Assembly: GCA_031253705.1 (NCBI GenBank)
Contig: JAIRVW010000171.1
Location: 1-5,646 of the forward strand
Reading direction: 5' to 3'
Source: Brucellaceae bacterium
GTDB taxonomy: Bacteria; Pseudomonadota; Alphaproteobacteria; Rhizobiales; Rhizobiaceae
Length of the DNA stretch: 5,646 nucleotides
Numbering within the stretch: position 1 is the stretch's first letter; each line of letters starts with the position of its first letter. The translations under genes were made by a program, and so were the position numbers. Shown here piece after piece: positions 1-4,843 of the stretch. The notes beneath the pieces were generated by a model. It worked only from the letters and a program-made list of their open reading frames with translations. It ran no database searches and had not been told where the DNA came from.

Positions 1-67
1 CGCCATGGTGCTTTATGGCCGTGTCGCCGACAAATCCGGCTTCATCCAATATCGTAAAATGCTGTGA
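1..67 (+). CDS. C-terminal end of an unidentified protein (possibly a GNAT acetyltransferase)
   Basis: Only the last 21 codons are inside the window, ending at TGA 65-67. The visible residues are AMVLYGRVADKSGFIQYRKM followed by L. The pattern A..LY..vA.ksGFiqYrK resembles the last strands of GNAT N-acetyltransferases, where an 'A..LY' helix is followed by a 'GF..Y.k' strand. That is a weak inference from a short piece, and another family is possible. The reading frame is supported by its normal amino acid mix and by a hairpin just after the stop. The gene runs towards acpS, so the two are convergent. Confidence 0.5.
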   Translation, partial: AMVLYGRVADKSGFIQYRKML

Positions 68-75
68 GATAATAA

Positions 76-99
76 GCGCCCGTAATCACGAACGGGCGC
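76..99. terminator. Hairpin between convergent genes, likely shared terminator
   Basis: GCGCCCGT (76-83) and ACGGGCGC (92-99) form a perfect 8-bp GC-rich stem with an 8-nt loop. It sits 8 nt after the stop of the left gene and 10 nt after the stop of acpS. Reading out of acpS on the minus strand, the stem is followed by TTATTATCTC, moderately U-rich, so it best fits an acpS terminator. On the plus strand the following bases (GGTTCTACG) are a poor U-tract. Confidence 0.6.
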
Positions 100-109
100 G
101 GTTCTACGT

Positions 110-508
110 TTAAGCCGGAACGGCTTCAATAATCACAAAGGCCTGCGCCATCGGATATTCATCCGTAATACTCAGATGCACAACGGGTTTCATCCCCTCC
201 GGCATCATGGATTGCAGGCGAACTTCCGCGCCATTGGTCAGGCGCATGGTCGGCTTGCCTGACGGCAGGTTAATCACTTCCATATCCCGCCAGAAAACAC
301 CATGTGACAGGCCGGTACCCAGCGCTTTGGAACAGGCTTCTTTCGCCGCAAAACGCTTGGCATAGGTATCAGCCTGCCGTTTACGGCTCTCAGCCTTGGC
401 ACGTTCTTTTTCCGTAAATACCCGCTCGGTGAAACGGCTGCCGTGACGGGCAAGCGTCTTTTCAATACGGCGGATATCAATCAGATCGCTGCCGATACCA
501 ATGATCAT
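110..508 (-). CDS. acpS: Holo-[acyl-carrier-protein] synthase AcpS
   Basis: This enzyme transfers the 4'-phosphopantetheine arm of coenzyme A to the conserved serine of apo-ACP, activating it for fatty acid synthesis in the cytosol. The 132-residue product is full length for the family. The N-terminus shows the hallmark [13 protein letters not shown] (residues 4-16), with D8 as a Mg2+ ligand. The second hallmark, [15 protein letters not shown] (52-66), supplies the Mg2+-binding E57. A typical HLSITDE segment (111-117) follows. The ATG at 506-508 overlaps the TGA of the upstream DUF2062 gene as ATGA. There is no strong Shine-Dalgarno sequence, so translation is probably coupled to that gene. 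In many Hyphomicrobiales lepB, rnc and era follow acpS. Here a terminator and a convergent gene follow instead. Confidence 0.96.
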   Translation of the reverse strand: MIIGIGSDLIDIRRIEKTLARHGSRFTERVFTEKERAKAESRKRQADTYAKRFAAKEACSKALGTGLSHGVFWRDMEVINLPSGKPTMRLTNGAEVRLQSMMPEGMKPVVHLSITDEYPMAQAFVIIEAVPA

Positions 509-1089
509 CGGGAAATGCCCTGCTGTTCTGCAAGTGATTTCTTGAGGACGAGGCGCTGCAAGCGCTTATGGCGATAGCTGATAGTTGCCCAGCGCGCTGC
601 AACATAGACGGCGAGCGCACAGCCAAGTCCCAGCACTAACGAGCCGAACAGCATCGGCTTCAAAATCGGCTGCCAGAGCTCTGCAAAGCTCATCTGTCTG
701 AAGATTTCGCTTTCCAGAATGCGGGTCAGCGGCAGTGCCTTGGTATGGCCGTTTTCATCAACGATCATCCGGCCGACTTCATAAGTACCGCCCCAGATAA
801 ACGGAATTGTCAGCGGATTAGCCAACGCAGTACCGATCGCAGCGGCCGCAATATTACCGGCGATCAGATAAGCGAGAACAATCGCCAGAATGAGATGGAA
901 GCCGAAAAACGGTGTAAACGCCGCAAATACGCCAACGGCCAGACCGGCCGCAACGGCATGCGGGCTGGCTGTGATACGGGTAATACGTTTGCCCATATAA
1001 CGCATTGAGCGTGAAAAGGAACGGCGCGGCCAGATCATTGTACGAAGGCGCTCCCTGTAGCTCAAGGGTTCTCTGCGTCTGAACAACAT
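505..1089 (-). CDS. DUF2062 family membrane protein
   Basis: The 194-residue protein belongs to the DUF2062 family, whose biochemical function is not established. The basic N-terminus (MLFRRREPL, then [15 protein letters not shown] at 21-35) precedes the conserved segment [20 protein letters not shown] (42-60-ish). Hydrophobic stretches at about 43-85 and 146-168 look like membrane helices. The motif [22 protein letters not shown] (85-106) is typical of the family. The C-terminus ([12 protein letters not shown]) is basic and probably cytosolic. The chosen ATG gives the MLFRRR start usual in rhizobial homologues, as I recall them. Only a weak AAAGAG lies just upstream. The stop overlaps acpS as ATGA, so the two form an operon. 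Position next to acpS suggests an envelope or lipid role, which is inference only. Confidence 0.88.
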   Translation of the reverse strand: MLFRRREPLSYRERLRTMIWPRRSFSRSMRYMGKRITRITASPHAVAAGLAVGVFAAFTPFFGFHLILAIVLAYLIAGNIAAAAIGTALANPLTIPFIWGGTYEVGRMIVDENGHTKALPLTRILESEIFRQMSFAELWQPILKPMLFGSLVLGLGCALAVYVAARWATISYRHKRLQRLVLKKSLAEQQGISR

Positions 1090-1148
1090 TACTCTTTGTC
1101 ACCATCCTTAACTAAATCTGACTGATGTCTGCATAGAAGTGCAGACAT
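1089..1148 (-). CDS. Possible 19-codon leader ORF upstream of the DUF2062 gene
   Basis: An ATG at 1148-1146 opens a short frame encoding MSALLCRHQSDLVKDGDKE. It ends with TAA at 1091-1089, and this stop shares its last base with the ATG of the DUF2062 gene (TAATG). The start codon forms the 5' edge of a perfect 9-bp hairpin (1125-1148), which could hide it in the transcript. The only ribosome-site candidate is a weak AAGAAG about 11 nt upstream. TAATG junctions often allow re-initiation, so the frame may help translate a gene whose own ribosome site is weak. A frame this short could be chance. I recognise no attenuator-type codon run. Confidence 0.25.
   Translation of the reverse strand: MSALLCRHQSDLVKDGDKE
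1125..1148. promoter_or_regulatory. Perfect 9-bp inverted repeat in the DUF2062-acpS leader
   Basis: ATGTCTGCA (1125-1133) and TGCAGACAT (1140-1148) are perfect complements around a 6-nt loop, TAGAAG. The element lies about 40-60 nt downstream of the expected start of the minus-strand transcript. It could act as an RNA hairpin in the leader or, as DNA, as a two-fold symmetric operator of about 24 bp. No U-tract follows on either strand, so it is not an intrinsic terminator. Confidence 0.55.
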
Positions 1149-1193
1149 AACTGCTTTGCTTCTTAGGCGGGAAATGCCCGTGAAGCTATCTCC

Positions 1194-1223
1194 ATTATAC
1201 AAGAATTAAGACTTTTTTAACAG
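1194..1223 (-). promoter_or_regulatory. Candidate promoter for DUF2062-acpS
   Basis: The minus strand has a consensus TATAAT at 1199-1194. The best -35 candidate is CTGTTA (1223-1218), only 3 of 6 to TTGACA, with an 18-nt spacer. An A/T-rich stretch including six A residues lies between them. The predicted transcript start, near 1187, would leave a leader of about 98 nt before the DUF2062 ATG. The -10 match is good but the -35 is weak. Confidence 0.4.
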
Positions 1224-1456
1224 TTCAAACAGCTATCGCATGCCAGACAGGTGTCAGCAATGCGGCAAGAGGTAGTATTACGGAAGATGGTAAACGCGAA
1301 AACTGCCGTCTTGTGCCCTTAAAATACGTCCAATTTGTAGCGCTTTCACCTTGGTAAAATTCAAGGAATAATCCCTTGTGTCTCGCCATATAGATTTCAC
1401 GTCAGGAATTTTTACCCAAACCACATCCCGTTAACATTTTTTAAAAAGGTTATTTT

Positions 1457-1882
1457 ATGCTGCCCAATATTTTAGAAATTGATCCGCGGATAACAAACAC
1501 ACCGACACCAGCATTAAAGCGCGAAATTGACTATCTGCAAAAGGTAGCCAGTGAACAGCCACGGGAAACGGTAACACGTTCCCCTAATGACAGAATTGAG
1601 ACGCTTAGAATTGCGCTCAGACAAATATATAAAAGCGATTATGGCAATAAAGGCCCGGTCGATGACGCCCGGGATAAATTCAAATATCTCGCGGAACGGG
1701 CAATAGAAGCGGGATATCAAGTAGAAATCAGAAAAGTACAACAGGCTTTTGCCGACATGCTTGCCGTTTATGTAACCAGCGGGTTTATCGGCAGCCAAAC
1801 CGGCGGCACGACAGTCGGCAATCATACACACAGTGATTGGGGCGGTCATTTCGACTATTCAAAATTTGGCGGACGGCGCTGA
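1457..1882 (+). CDS. Hypothetical protein with Gly/His-rich C-terminal tail
   Basis: I do not recognise this 141-residue protein. Residues about 17-105 look mostly helical, hydrophilic and charged, including EIDYLQKVASEQ and DDARDKFKYLAERAIEAGYQ. A mildly hydrophobic stretch, ADMLAVYVTSGFIG (99-112), follows; it is too short and polar to be a clear membrane helix. The tail is rich in Gly, Thr and His, with HTHSDWGGHFD at 123-133, and ends FGGRR. There is no signal peptide. The start is supported by AAAGG (1445-1449) 7 nt before the ATG. The overlapping minus-strand frame (1849-1514) has no comparable support. By hand count its GC is about 47%, lower than the neighbouring genes appear, which may hint at acquisition by transfer. 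It stands alone, divergent from DUF2062-acpS and convergent with hemN. Confidence 0.65.
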   Translation: MLPNILEIDPRITNTPTPALKREIDYLQKVASEQPRETVTRSPNDRIETLRIALRQIYKSDYGNKGPVDDARDKFKYLAERAIEAGYQVEIRKVQQAFADMLAVYVTSGFIGSQTGGTTVGNHTHSDWGGHFDYSKFGGRR

Positions 1883-1895
1883 GCTTTGAATAGTC
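1853..1895. repeat. 11-bp perfect inverted repeat around the orphan gene's stop codon
   Basis: GACTATTCAAA (1853-1863) and TTTGAATAGTC (1885-1895) are perfect complements with a 21-nt spacer holding the stop codon TGA (1880-1882). Beyond the stem, TTTC (1849-1852) can also pair GAAA (1899-1902) across a 3-nt CCC bulge. No U-tract follows on the plus strand, so it is not a classical terminator. It could be a 3'-end stabilising hairpin, a protein-binding dyad or the scar of a mobile element. Confidence 0.6.
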
Positions 1896-2061
1896 CCCGA
1901 AACAACAAGAAAAAGGCACCGCACTGATCCGCCGCGCCCCCGTGGCTGATCAGGCGATGCCTCTAACAGGCAAATTCCGCGCTGAAGCTTACCCCTTCAG
2001 CCAGCAGTTCCTGCCCCTCTCCGCATCCGCCCGCGCCCCCGCGGCCAATGCGAAGCTCTTT
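1896..2061. other. C-rich, high-GC gene-poor stretch with a 7-bp hairpin
   Basis: The core, 1921-2040, is about 67% GC by hand count, much higher than the orphan gene before it. It holds a perfect 7-bp hairpin, GCTGAAG (1981-1987) with CTTCAGC (1995-2001) and a 7-nt loop. The 11-mer CCGCGCCCCCG occurs twice (1932-1942 and 2031-2041). A plus-strand frame is open from 1894 to the TAA at 2065-2067, with a GTG at 1942 and an ATG at 1957. It has no ribosome-binding site and no recognisable motif, so I do not call it a gene. Confidence 0.4.
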
Positions 2062-2153
2062 GCATAACCGGTTTGAACGGCCATGCTAAAACCCGGCCGT
2101 TTTTTTTATACGGCCATACTAAAGCCCGGCCGGTTTTATACGGCCATACTAAA
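2062..2153. repeat. Three-copy tandem repeat of about 30 bp including the hemN 3' end
   Basis: The copies are 2124-2153 (30 bp), 2091-2123 (33 bp) and a degenerate 2062-2090 (29 bp). Their shared core on the plus strand is ACGGCCATRCTAAA, preceded in the first two by CCCGGCCG and a T-run. On the minus strand the first copy contains the last hemN codons and stop (TTT AGT ATG GCC GTA TAA). The second copy repeats the same codons and TAA exactly 30 bases further on, in the same frame. The third has lost the stop. The units therefore look like duplications of the hemN end plus its downstream hairpin, probably formed by slippage. A minus-strand hairpin, GGCCGT (2115-2110) with ACGGCC (2100-2095), followed by GGGTTTT, may terminate hemN. 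Confidence 0.8.
2077..2107 (+). terminator. Intrinsic terminator facing hemN
   Basis: ACGGCC (2077-2082) pairs GGCCGT (2095-2100) around a 12-nt loop and is followed by a run of eight T (2100-2107). This has the form of a rho-independent terminator on the plus strand. It would stop transcripts from the orphan gene, whose stop is about 195 nt upstream, before they enter hemN antisense. The stem lies within the tandem repeat. Its right arm is shared with a competing minus-strand hairpin. Confidence 0.6.
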
Positions 2154-3473
2154 ACTATGCGCACATTCTCTGCGAAACTCATCAAATACAGCTGCAATCA
2201 GCCGCACCAGAGAATGATGTTCAGGCGACATAACCATCACAGCCCCCTGCACCGAGACGAGACCGTCTGCGCTTAACGGGCGCAGCAATGCCAGTTCATC
2301 CGAGAAATTGGCACCCGGTGCCACCTCATTCAGATCAACACGGAAATCGCACATCAGCTTTTCAATGATCTGCGCCCGCAACCGGTCTGAATCATTAAAC
2401 GCATAACCGCGGATAACCGGTGCACGCTCAGACAGTACCGCCGCTTTATACTGCCCGATATCAGCAATATTCTGCGTATAGCCTTCGCGGAACTGCGAGA
2501 TCGACGAAGCCCCGAAACCAAGCAAAGTCGGGCAGTCATCATCCGTGTAGCCCTGAAAATTACGCCGCAACTGTCCTGCTTTTGCAGCCACAGCCAGCGC
2601 ATCTTCCGGCAGCGCATAATGATCAATACCCACTGCTTCATAGCCCATGGCCATGAAGGTTTCGCCGACGATCTGCGCCTGCTCATAACGGGCATCCGCA
2701 TCCGGCAGCAGGCTCACATCAATCAGGCGCTGATTGGCACGACGCGCTGGCAAATGGGCATAACCGTAACAGGCAATACGGCTCGGACGGAACATTGCCA
2801 CACGCTTACAGGTTTCGCGCAATGTCGCGACCGTCTGCAAAGGCAGGCCGTAAATCAGATCGAAATTCAGGCTGGTGATCCCCACCTGCCAGAGCGCATT
2901 CACGGCGGCTTCGACCTGCTCAATCGGCTGCACACGGCCGATTGCTTCCTGCACTTGCGGATTGAGATCCTGTACACCGAGGCTGGCGCGGTTCACACCG
3001 ACCTGCGCCAGATCACGGCACAGTTTCTTGTCAACTTTGCGCGGATCAAGCTCGATGGCATGCTCCATATCATCCGCAAAATCAAACTGCTCGCGCAGAA
3101 CCTCTGTGATACGGCCAATGCCTTCACCGCCGAGAATGCTCGGCGTACCGCCGCCCCAGTGCAGATGCACGGCTTTCGGGCGCTCGGTCAGATATTGGCC
3201 TGCCTGACGGATTTCACGGATCAGTATATCAGCATAGGCCTCAATCACTGTGTCACGCCGTGCGATTTTAGCGTGACAGCCGCAATAGTGGCAAAGGTCA
3301 CGGCAATAAGGCACGTGAAGATAGAGAGAAACCGGTTCCCCCTGCCTCAAACGCCGTACCCACGCCTCATACTGATCTTTCCCGACTGCCGGAGAGAAGT
3401 CCGCGGCAGTCGGATAAGATGTATAGCGGGGTACGGCAAGAGATGCATAATGTCTTGCCGCAGTCTCCGTCAT
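2136..3473 (-). CDS. hemN: Oxygen-independent coproporphyrinogen III oxidase HemN
   Basis: This radical SAM enzyme decarboxylates two propionate side chains of coproporphyrinogen III to give protoporphyrinogen IX, a late heme step that works without oxygen, in the cytosol. The 445-residue length is normal (E. coli about 457). PRYTSYPTA (15-23) is a HemN signature. The 4Fe-4S cluster site is C57-x3-C61-x2-C64-x-C66, followed by the SAM-binding GGGTPS (107-112). NFQGYT (305-310) and the complete C-terminal domain separate it from the heme chaperone HemW. The ATG at 3473 overlaps the cydX stop as ATGA and has AAGGA 8 nt upstream. Cotranscription with cydABX would match an oxygen-independent heme step to a low-oxygen oxidase that needs three hemes. 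The last codons (FSMAV) lie in a tandem repeat. Confidence 0.96.
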   Translation of the reverse strand: MTETAARHYASLAVPRYTSYPTAADFSPAVGKDQYEAWVRRLRQGEPVSLYLHVPYCRDLCHYCGCHAKIARRDTVIEAYADILIREIRQAGQYLTERPKAVHLHWGGGTPSILGGEGIGRITEVLREQFDFADDMEHAIELDPRKVDKKLCRDLAQVGVNRASLGVQDLNPQVQEAIGRVQPIEQVEAAVNALWQVGITSLNFDLIYGLPLQTVATLRETCKRVAMFRPSRIACYGYAHLPARRANQRLIDVSLLPDADARYEQAQIVGETFMAMGYEAVGIDHYALPEDALAVAAKAGQLRRNFQGYTDDDCPTLLGFGASSISQFREGYTQNIADIGQYKAAVLSERAPVIRGYAFNDSDRLRAQIIEKLMCDFRVDLNEVAPGANFSDELALLRPLSADGLVSVQGAVMVMSPEHHSLVRLIAAVFDEFRRECAHSFSMAV

Positions 3474-3640
3474 ACTGTTTGTCCTTTACCGGCAGCAGCT
3501 GCCTGTTCTTTCTGTTTCATTTTCGGCTTAGACGCCTGGGCGCGCACCAGCACGTCGTTGCGCAGTTCAAACCACATGGCATTGAAAATTGCGAAGGACG
3601 CGGCCAGTCCCAATCCAAGGATCCAGGAAAAGTACCACAT
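3470..3640 (-). CDS. cydX: Cytochrome bd oxidase small subunit CydX
   Basis: CydX is a one-helix membrane protein that binds CydA and stabilises the hemes of cytochrome bd oxidase. The product has 56 residues. It starts MWYFSWILGLGLAASFAIFN, very close to the MWYFAWILG start of E. coli CydX, and residues about 4-22 form the membrane helix. FELRNDV follows, then a tail rich in Lys, Gln and Ala (KPKMKQKEQAAAAGKGQTV). The tail makes it longer than E. coli CydX (37 residues). The start has AAGGA 8 nt upstream, and the gap from the cydB stop is 33 nt. The stop overlaps the hemN start as ATGA. Homology plus position makes the call firm despite the small size. Confidence 0.95.
   Translation of the reverse strand: MWYFSWILGLGLAASFAIFNAMWFELRNDVLVRAQASKPKMKQKEQAAAAGKGQTV
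3482..3486 (-). promoter_or_regulatory. Shine-Dalgarno site of hemN inside cydX
   Basis: On the minus strand AAGGA lies at 3486-3482, 8 nt before the hemN ATG, within the last codons of cydX (GKGQTV). It fixes the hemN start at the ATGA overlap. The same pentamer with the same 8-nt spacing precedes cydX (3653-3649) and cydB (4835-4831). Confidence 0.8.
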
Positions 3641-3673
3641 ATTGTTGTTCCTTTTTCTTTACTCTTCAAAGGC

Positions 3674-4822
3674 TTAGTAAGCATTAGGCGTATTATCGAC
3701 ACTGTCTTTAGTAATCGGGCCGCGCATGACGCTATAGACCCAGCTGGTATAGAGAAGGATGAGCGGCAGGAAGATAACTGTCGCAATCAGCATGACGAAC
3801 AAAGTCAGATGGCTGGACGATGCATCCCATACTGTCAGGCTTACATTCGGCATGACCGAGCTTGGCAGCAGGAACGGGAACAGTGATACGCCCGCTGTGC
3901 TGATAATCCCGAAGATACCGGCACTGCTGCACAAGAAGGCCAGTGTGCCTTTGCGGCAATGCAAGGCGATGAAGCTCAGAGCCATACCGGCAAAGCCGAG
4001 AACAGGCGCAAGCAGCATCCAGTTATGCTTGGTGTAATTTTCCAGCCAGACACCGGAGCCGGTTGTTACTGTTTTGAGCATCGGGTTCGACGGACCGGCC
4101 ACATCCTGTACGGAAGTCACCACATAGCCGTTAATGCCGAAAGCCAGCCACACACCACCCAGTGCAAACAGCACAATCGAAAGCAGAGCGGCGATCTTAC
4201 CGAAGCTGCGCGCACGTTCACCAACCACACCCGGAACACGGGCAACGATTACTGTTGCACCATGAGCAACCAGCATGGTCAGGCTGACCAGACCGCAGAG
4301 CAGTGCAAAAGGTGTCAGCAGGCCGAAGAAGTTACCGTCGTAATAAATGCGCATGGCATCATCAAAACGGAACGGCACACCGAGCAGAACATTACCGACA
4401 GCCACACCGAAAATCAGCGCAGGCACGAAGCCGCCGATAAACAATGCCCAGTCCCATGCGGAACGCCATGTGGTGTTTTCCACCTTGCTGCGGAATTTAA
4501 AGCCGACAGGACGCAGGATCAGCGCCAGCAGAATGGCGATCATCGCCAGATAGAAGCCGGAGAAAGATACTGCATAGAGTGCCGGCCATGCCGCGAAAAT
4601 CGCACCGCCACCGAGGATCAGCCAGACCTGATTGCCTTCCCATGTCGGGCCGATCAGATTAACCAGCATACGGCGTTCTTCATCGGTTTTTGCCGCGAAT
4701 GGCAGCAGAGCACCGACACCGAGATCGAAGCCGTCCATGATAGCAAAACCGATCAGCAGAACACCGAGCAGCAACCACCAGATCAGGCGCATTGTTTCAT
4801 AATCTAAAGGAATACTTGTCAT
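3674..4822 (-). CDS. cydB: Cytochrome bd ubiquinol oxidase subunit II CydB
   Basis: CydB is the second large membrane subunit of the quinol oxidase that reduces oxygen to water with high affinity, in the inner membrane. At 382 residues it is full length (E. coli 379). It has several hydrophobic helices throughout. Conserved motifs include DYETMRLIWW (7-16), DGFDLGVG (30-37, with D33 matching E. coli D29) and WEGNQVWL (61-68). Here W61 and E62 match E. coli W57 and D58, so the acidic proton-path residue is kept as Glu. LRPVGFKFRSK (103-113), SLFPFLLPSS (313-322) and WDASSSHLT (332-340) also match. The ATG has AAGGA 8 nt upstream and lies 21 nt after the cydA stop, which places the two in one operon. 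Confidence 0.97.
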   Translation of the reverse strand: MTSIPLDYETMRLIWWLLLGVLLIGFAIMDGFDLGVGALLPFAAKTDEERRMLVNLIGPTWEGNQVWLILGGGAIFAAWPALYAVSFSGFYLAMIAILLALILRPVGFKFRSKVENTTWRSAWDWALFIGGFVPALIFGVAVGNVLLGVPFRFDDAMRIYYDGNFFGLLTPFALLCGLVSLTMLVAHGATVIVARVPGVVGERARSFGKIAALLSIVLFALGGVWLAFGINGYVVTSVQDVAGPSNPMLKTVTTGSGVWLENYTKHNWMLLAPVLGFAGMALSFIALHCRKGTLAFLCSSAGIFGIISTAGVSLFPFLLPSSVMPNVSLTVWDASSSHLTLFVMLIATVIFLPLILLYTSWVYSVMRGPITKDSVDNTPNAY

Positions 4823-4843
4823 TATCCCGGTCCTTATCCCTGA

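Larger units (their letters stand above)
1090..1456. other. 367-base divergent intergenic region
   Basis: This region separates the minus-strand DUF2062-acpS pair from the plus-strand orphan gene, so it should hold both promoters. The minus-strand TATAAT, the hairpin and the leader ORF are listed separately. Other visible structure is weaker. A nested dyad has CGCAT (1237-1241) pairing ATGCG (1260-1264) and GACA/TGTC inside it. CCTTG (1349-1353), CAAGG (1362-1366) and CCTTG (1374-1378) could form either of two mutually exclusive 5-bp hairpins. TAAAAT hexamers at 1320-1325 and 1355-1360 are possible -10 boxes for the orphan gene, but neither has a convincing -35. I found no tRNA-like fold and no longer gene. 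Confidence 0.5.

Noticed and set aside
509..1180. The 12-mer CGGGAAATGCCC occurs before acpS (509-520) and in the DUF2062 leader (1169-1180)
   Set aside because: About one 12-mer coincidence is expected in a window of this size, and neither copy sits in a consistent position relative to a gene start.
1331..1350. LacI-type operator half site, AGCGCTTTCA
   Set aside because: Only the right half matches the usual palindrome. The left half matches 4 of 7 positions, which is not enough.
1514..1849. Minus-strand frame of 111 codons opposite the orphan gene
   Set aside because: It has no ribosome-binding site and an erratic hydrophobic composition typical of a shadow. The plus-strand frame has a good ribosome site and a normal charged composition.
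1894..2067. Open plus-strand frame with GTG at 1942 or ATG at 1957
   Set aside because: No ribosome-binding site, no recognisable motif, and high-GC sequence tends to stay open by chance.
2073..2276. Plus-strand frame with repeated YGHTKARP-like peptides, and a minus-strand frame (2197-1997) with repeated VWPYK peptides
   Set aside because: Both repeats come from translating the 30/33-bp DNA repeat, whose unit lengths are multiples of three. Both frames overlap the end of hemN, which is certain, and have no ribosome site or family resemblance.
2619..3677. Long plus-strand frame of 352 codons opposite hemN and cydX
   Set aside because: It is antisense to hemN and cydX, both of which carry diagnostic motifs. 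Its residues mirror the codon pattern of those genes.
3959..4807. Plus-strand frame of 282 codons opposite cydB
   Set aside because: It is antisense to an intact cydB and is rich in Gln, His and Thr, as expected from reading membrane-protein codons backwards.
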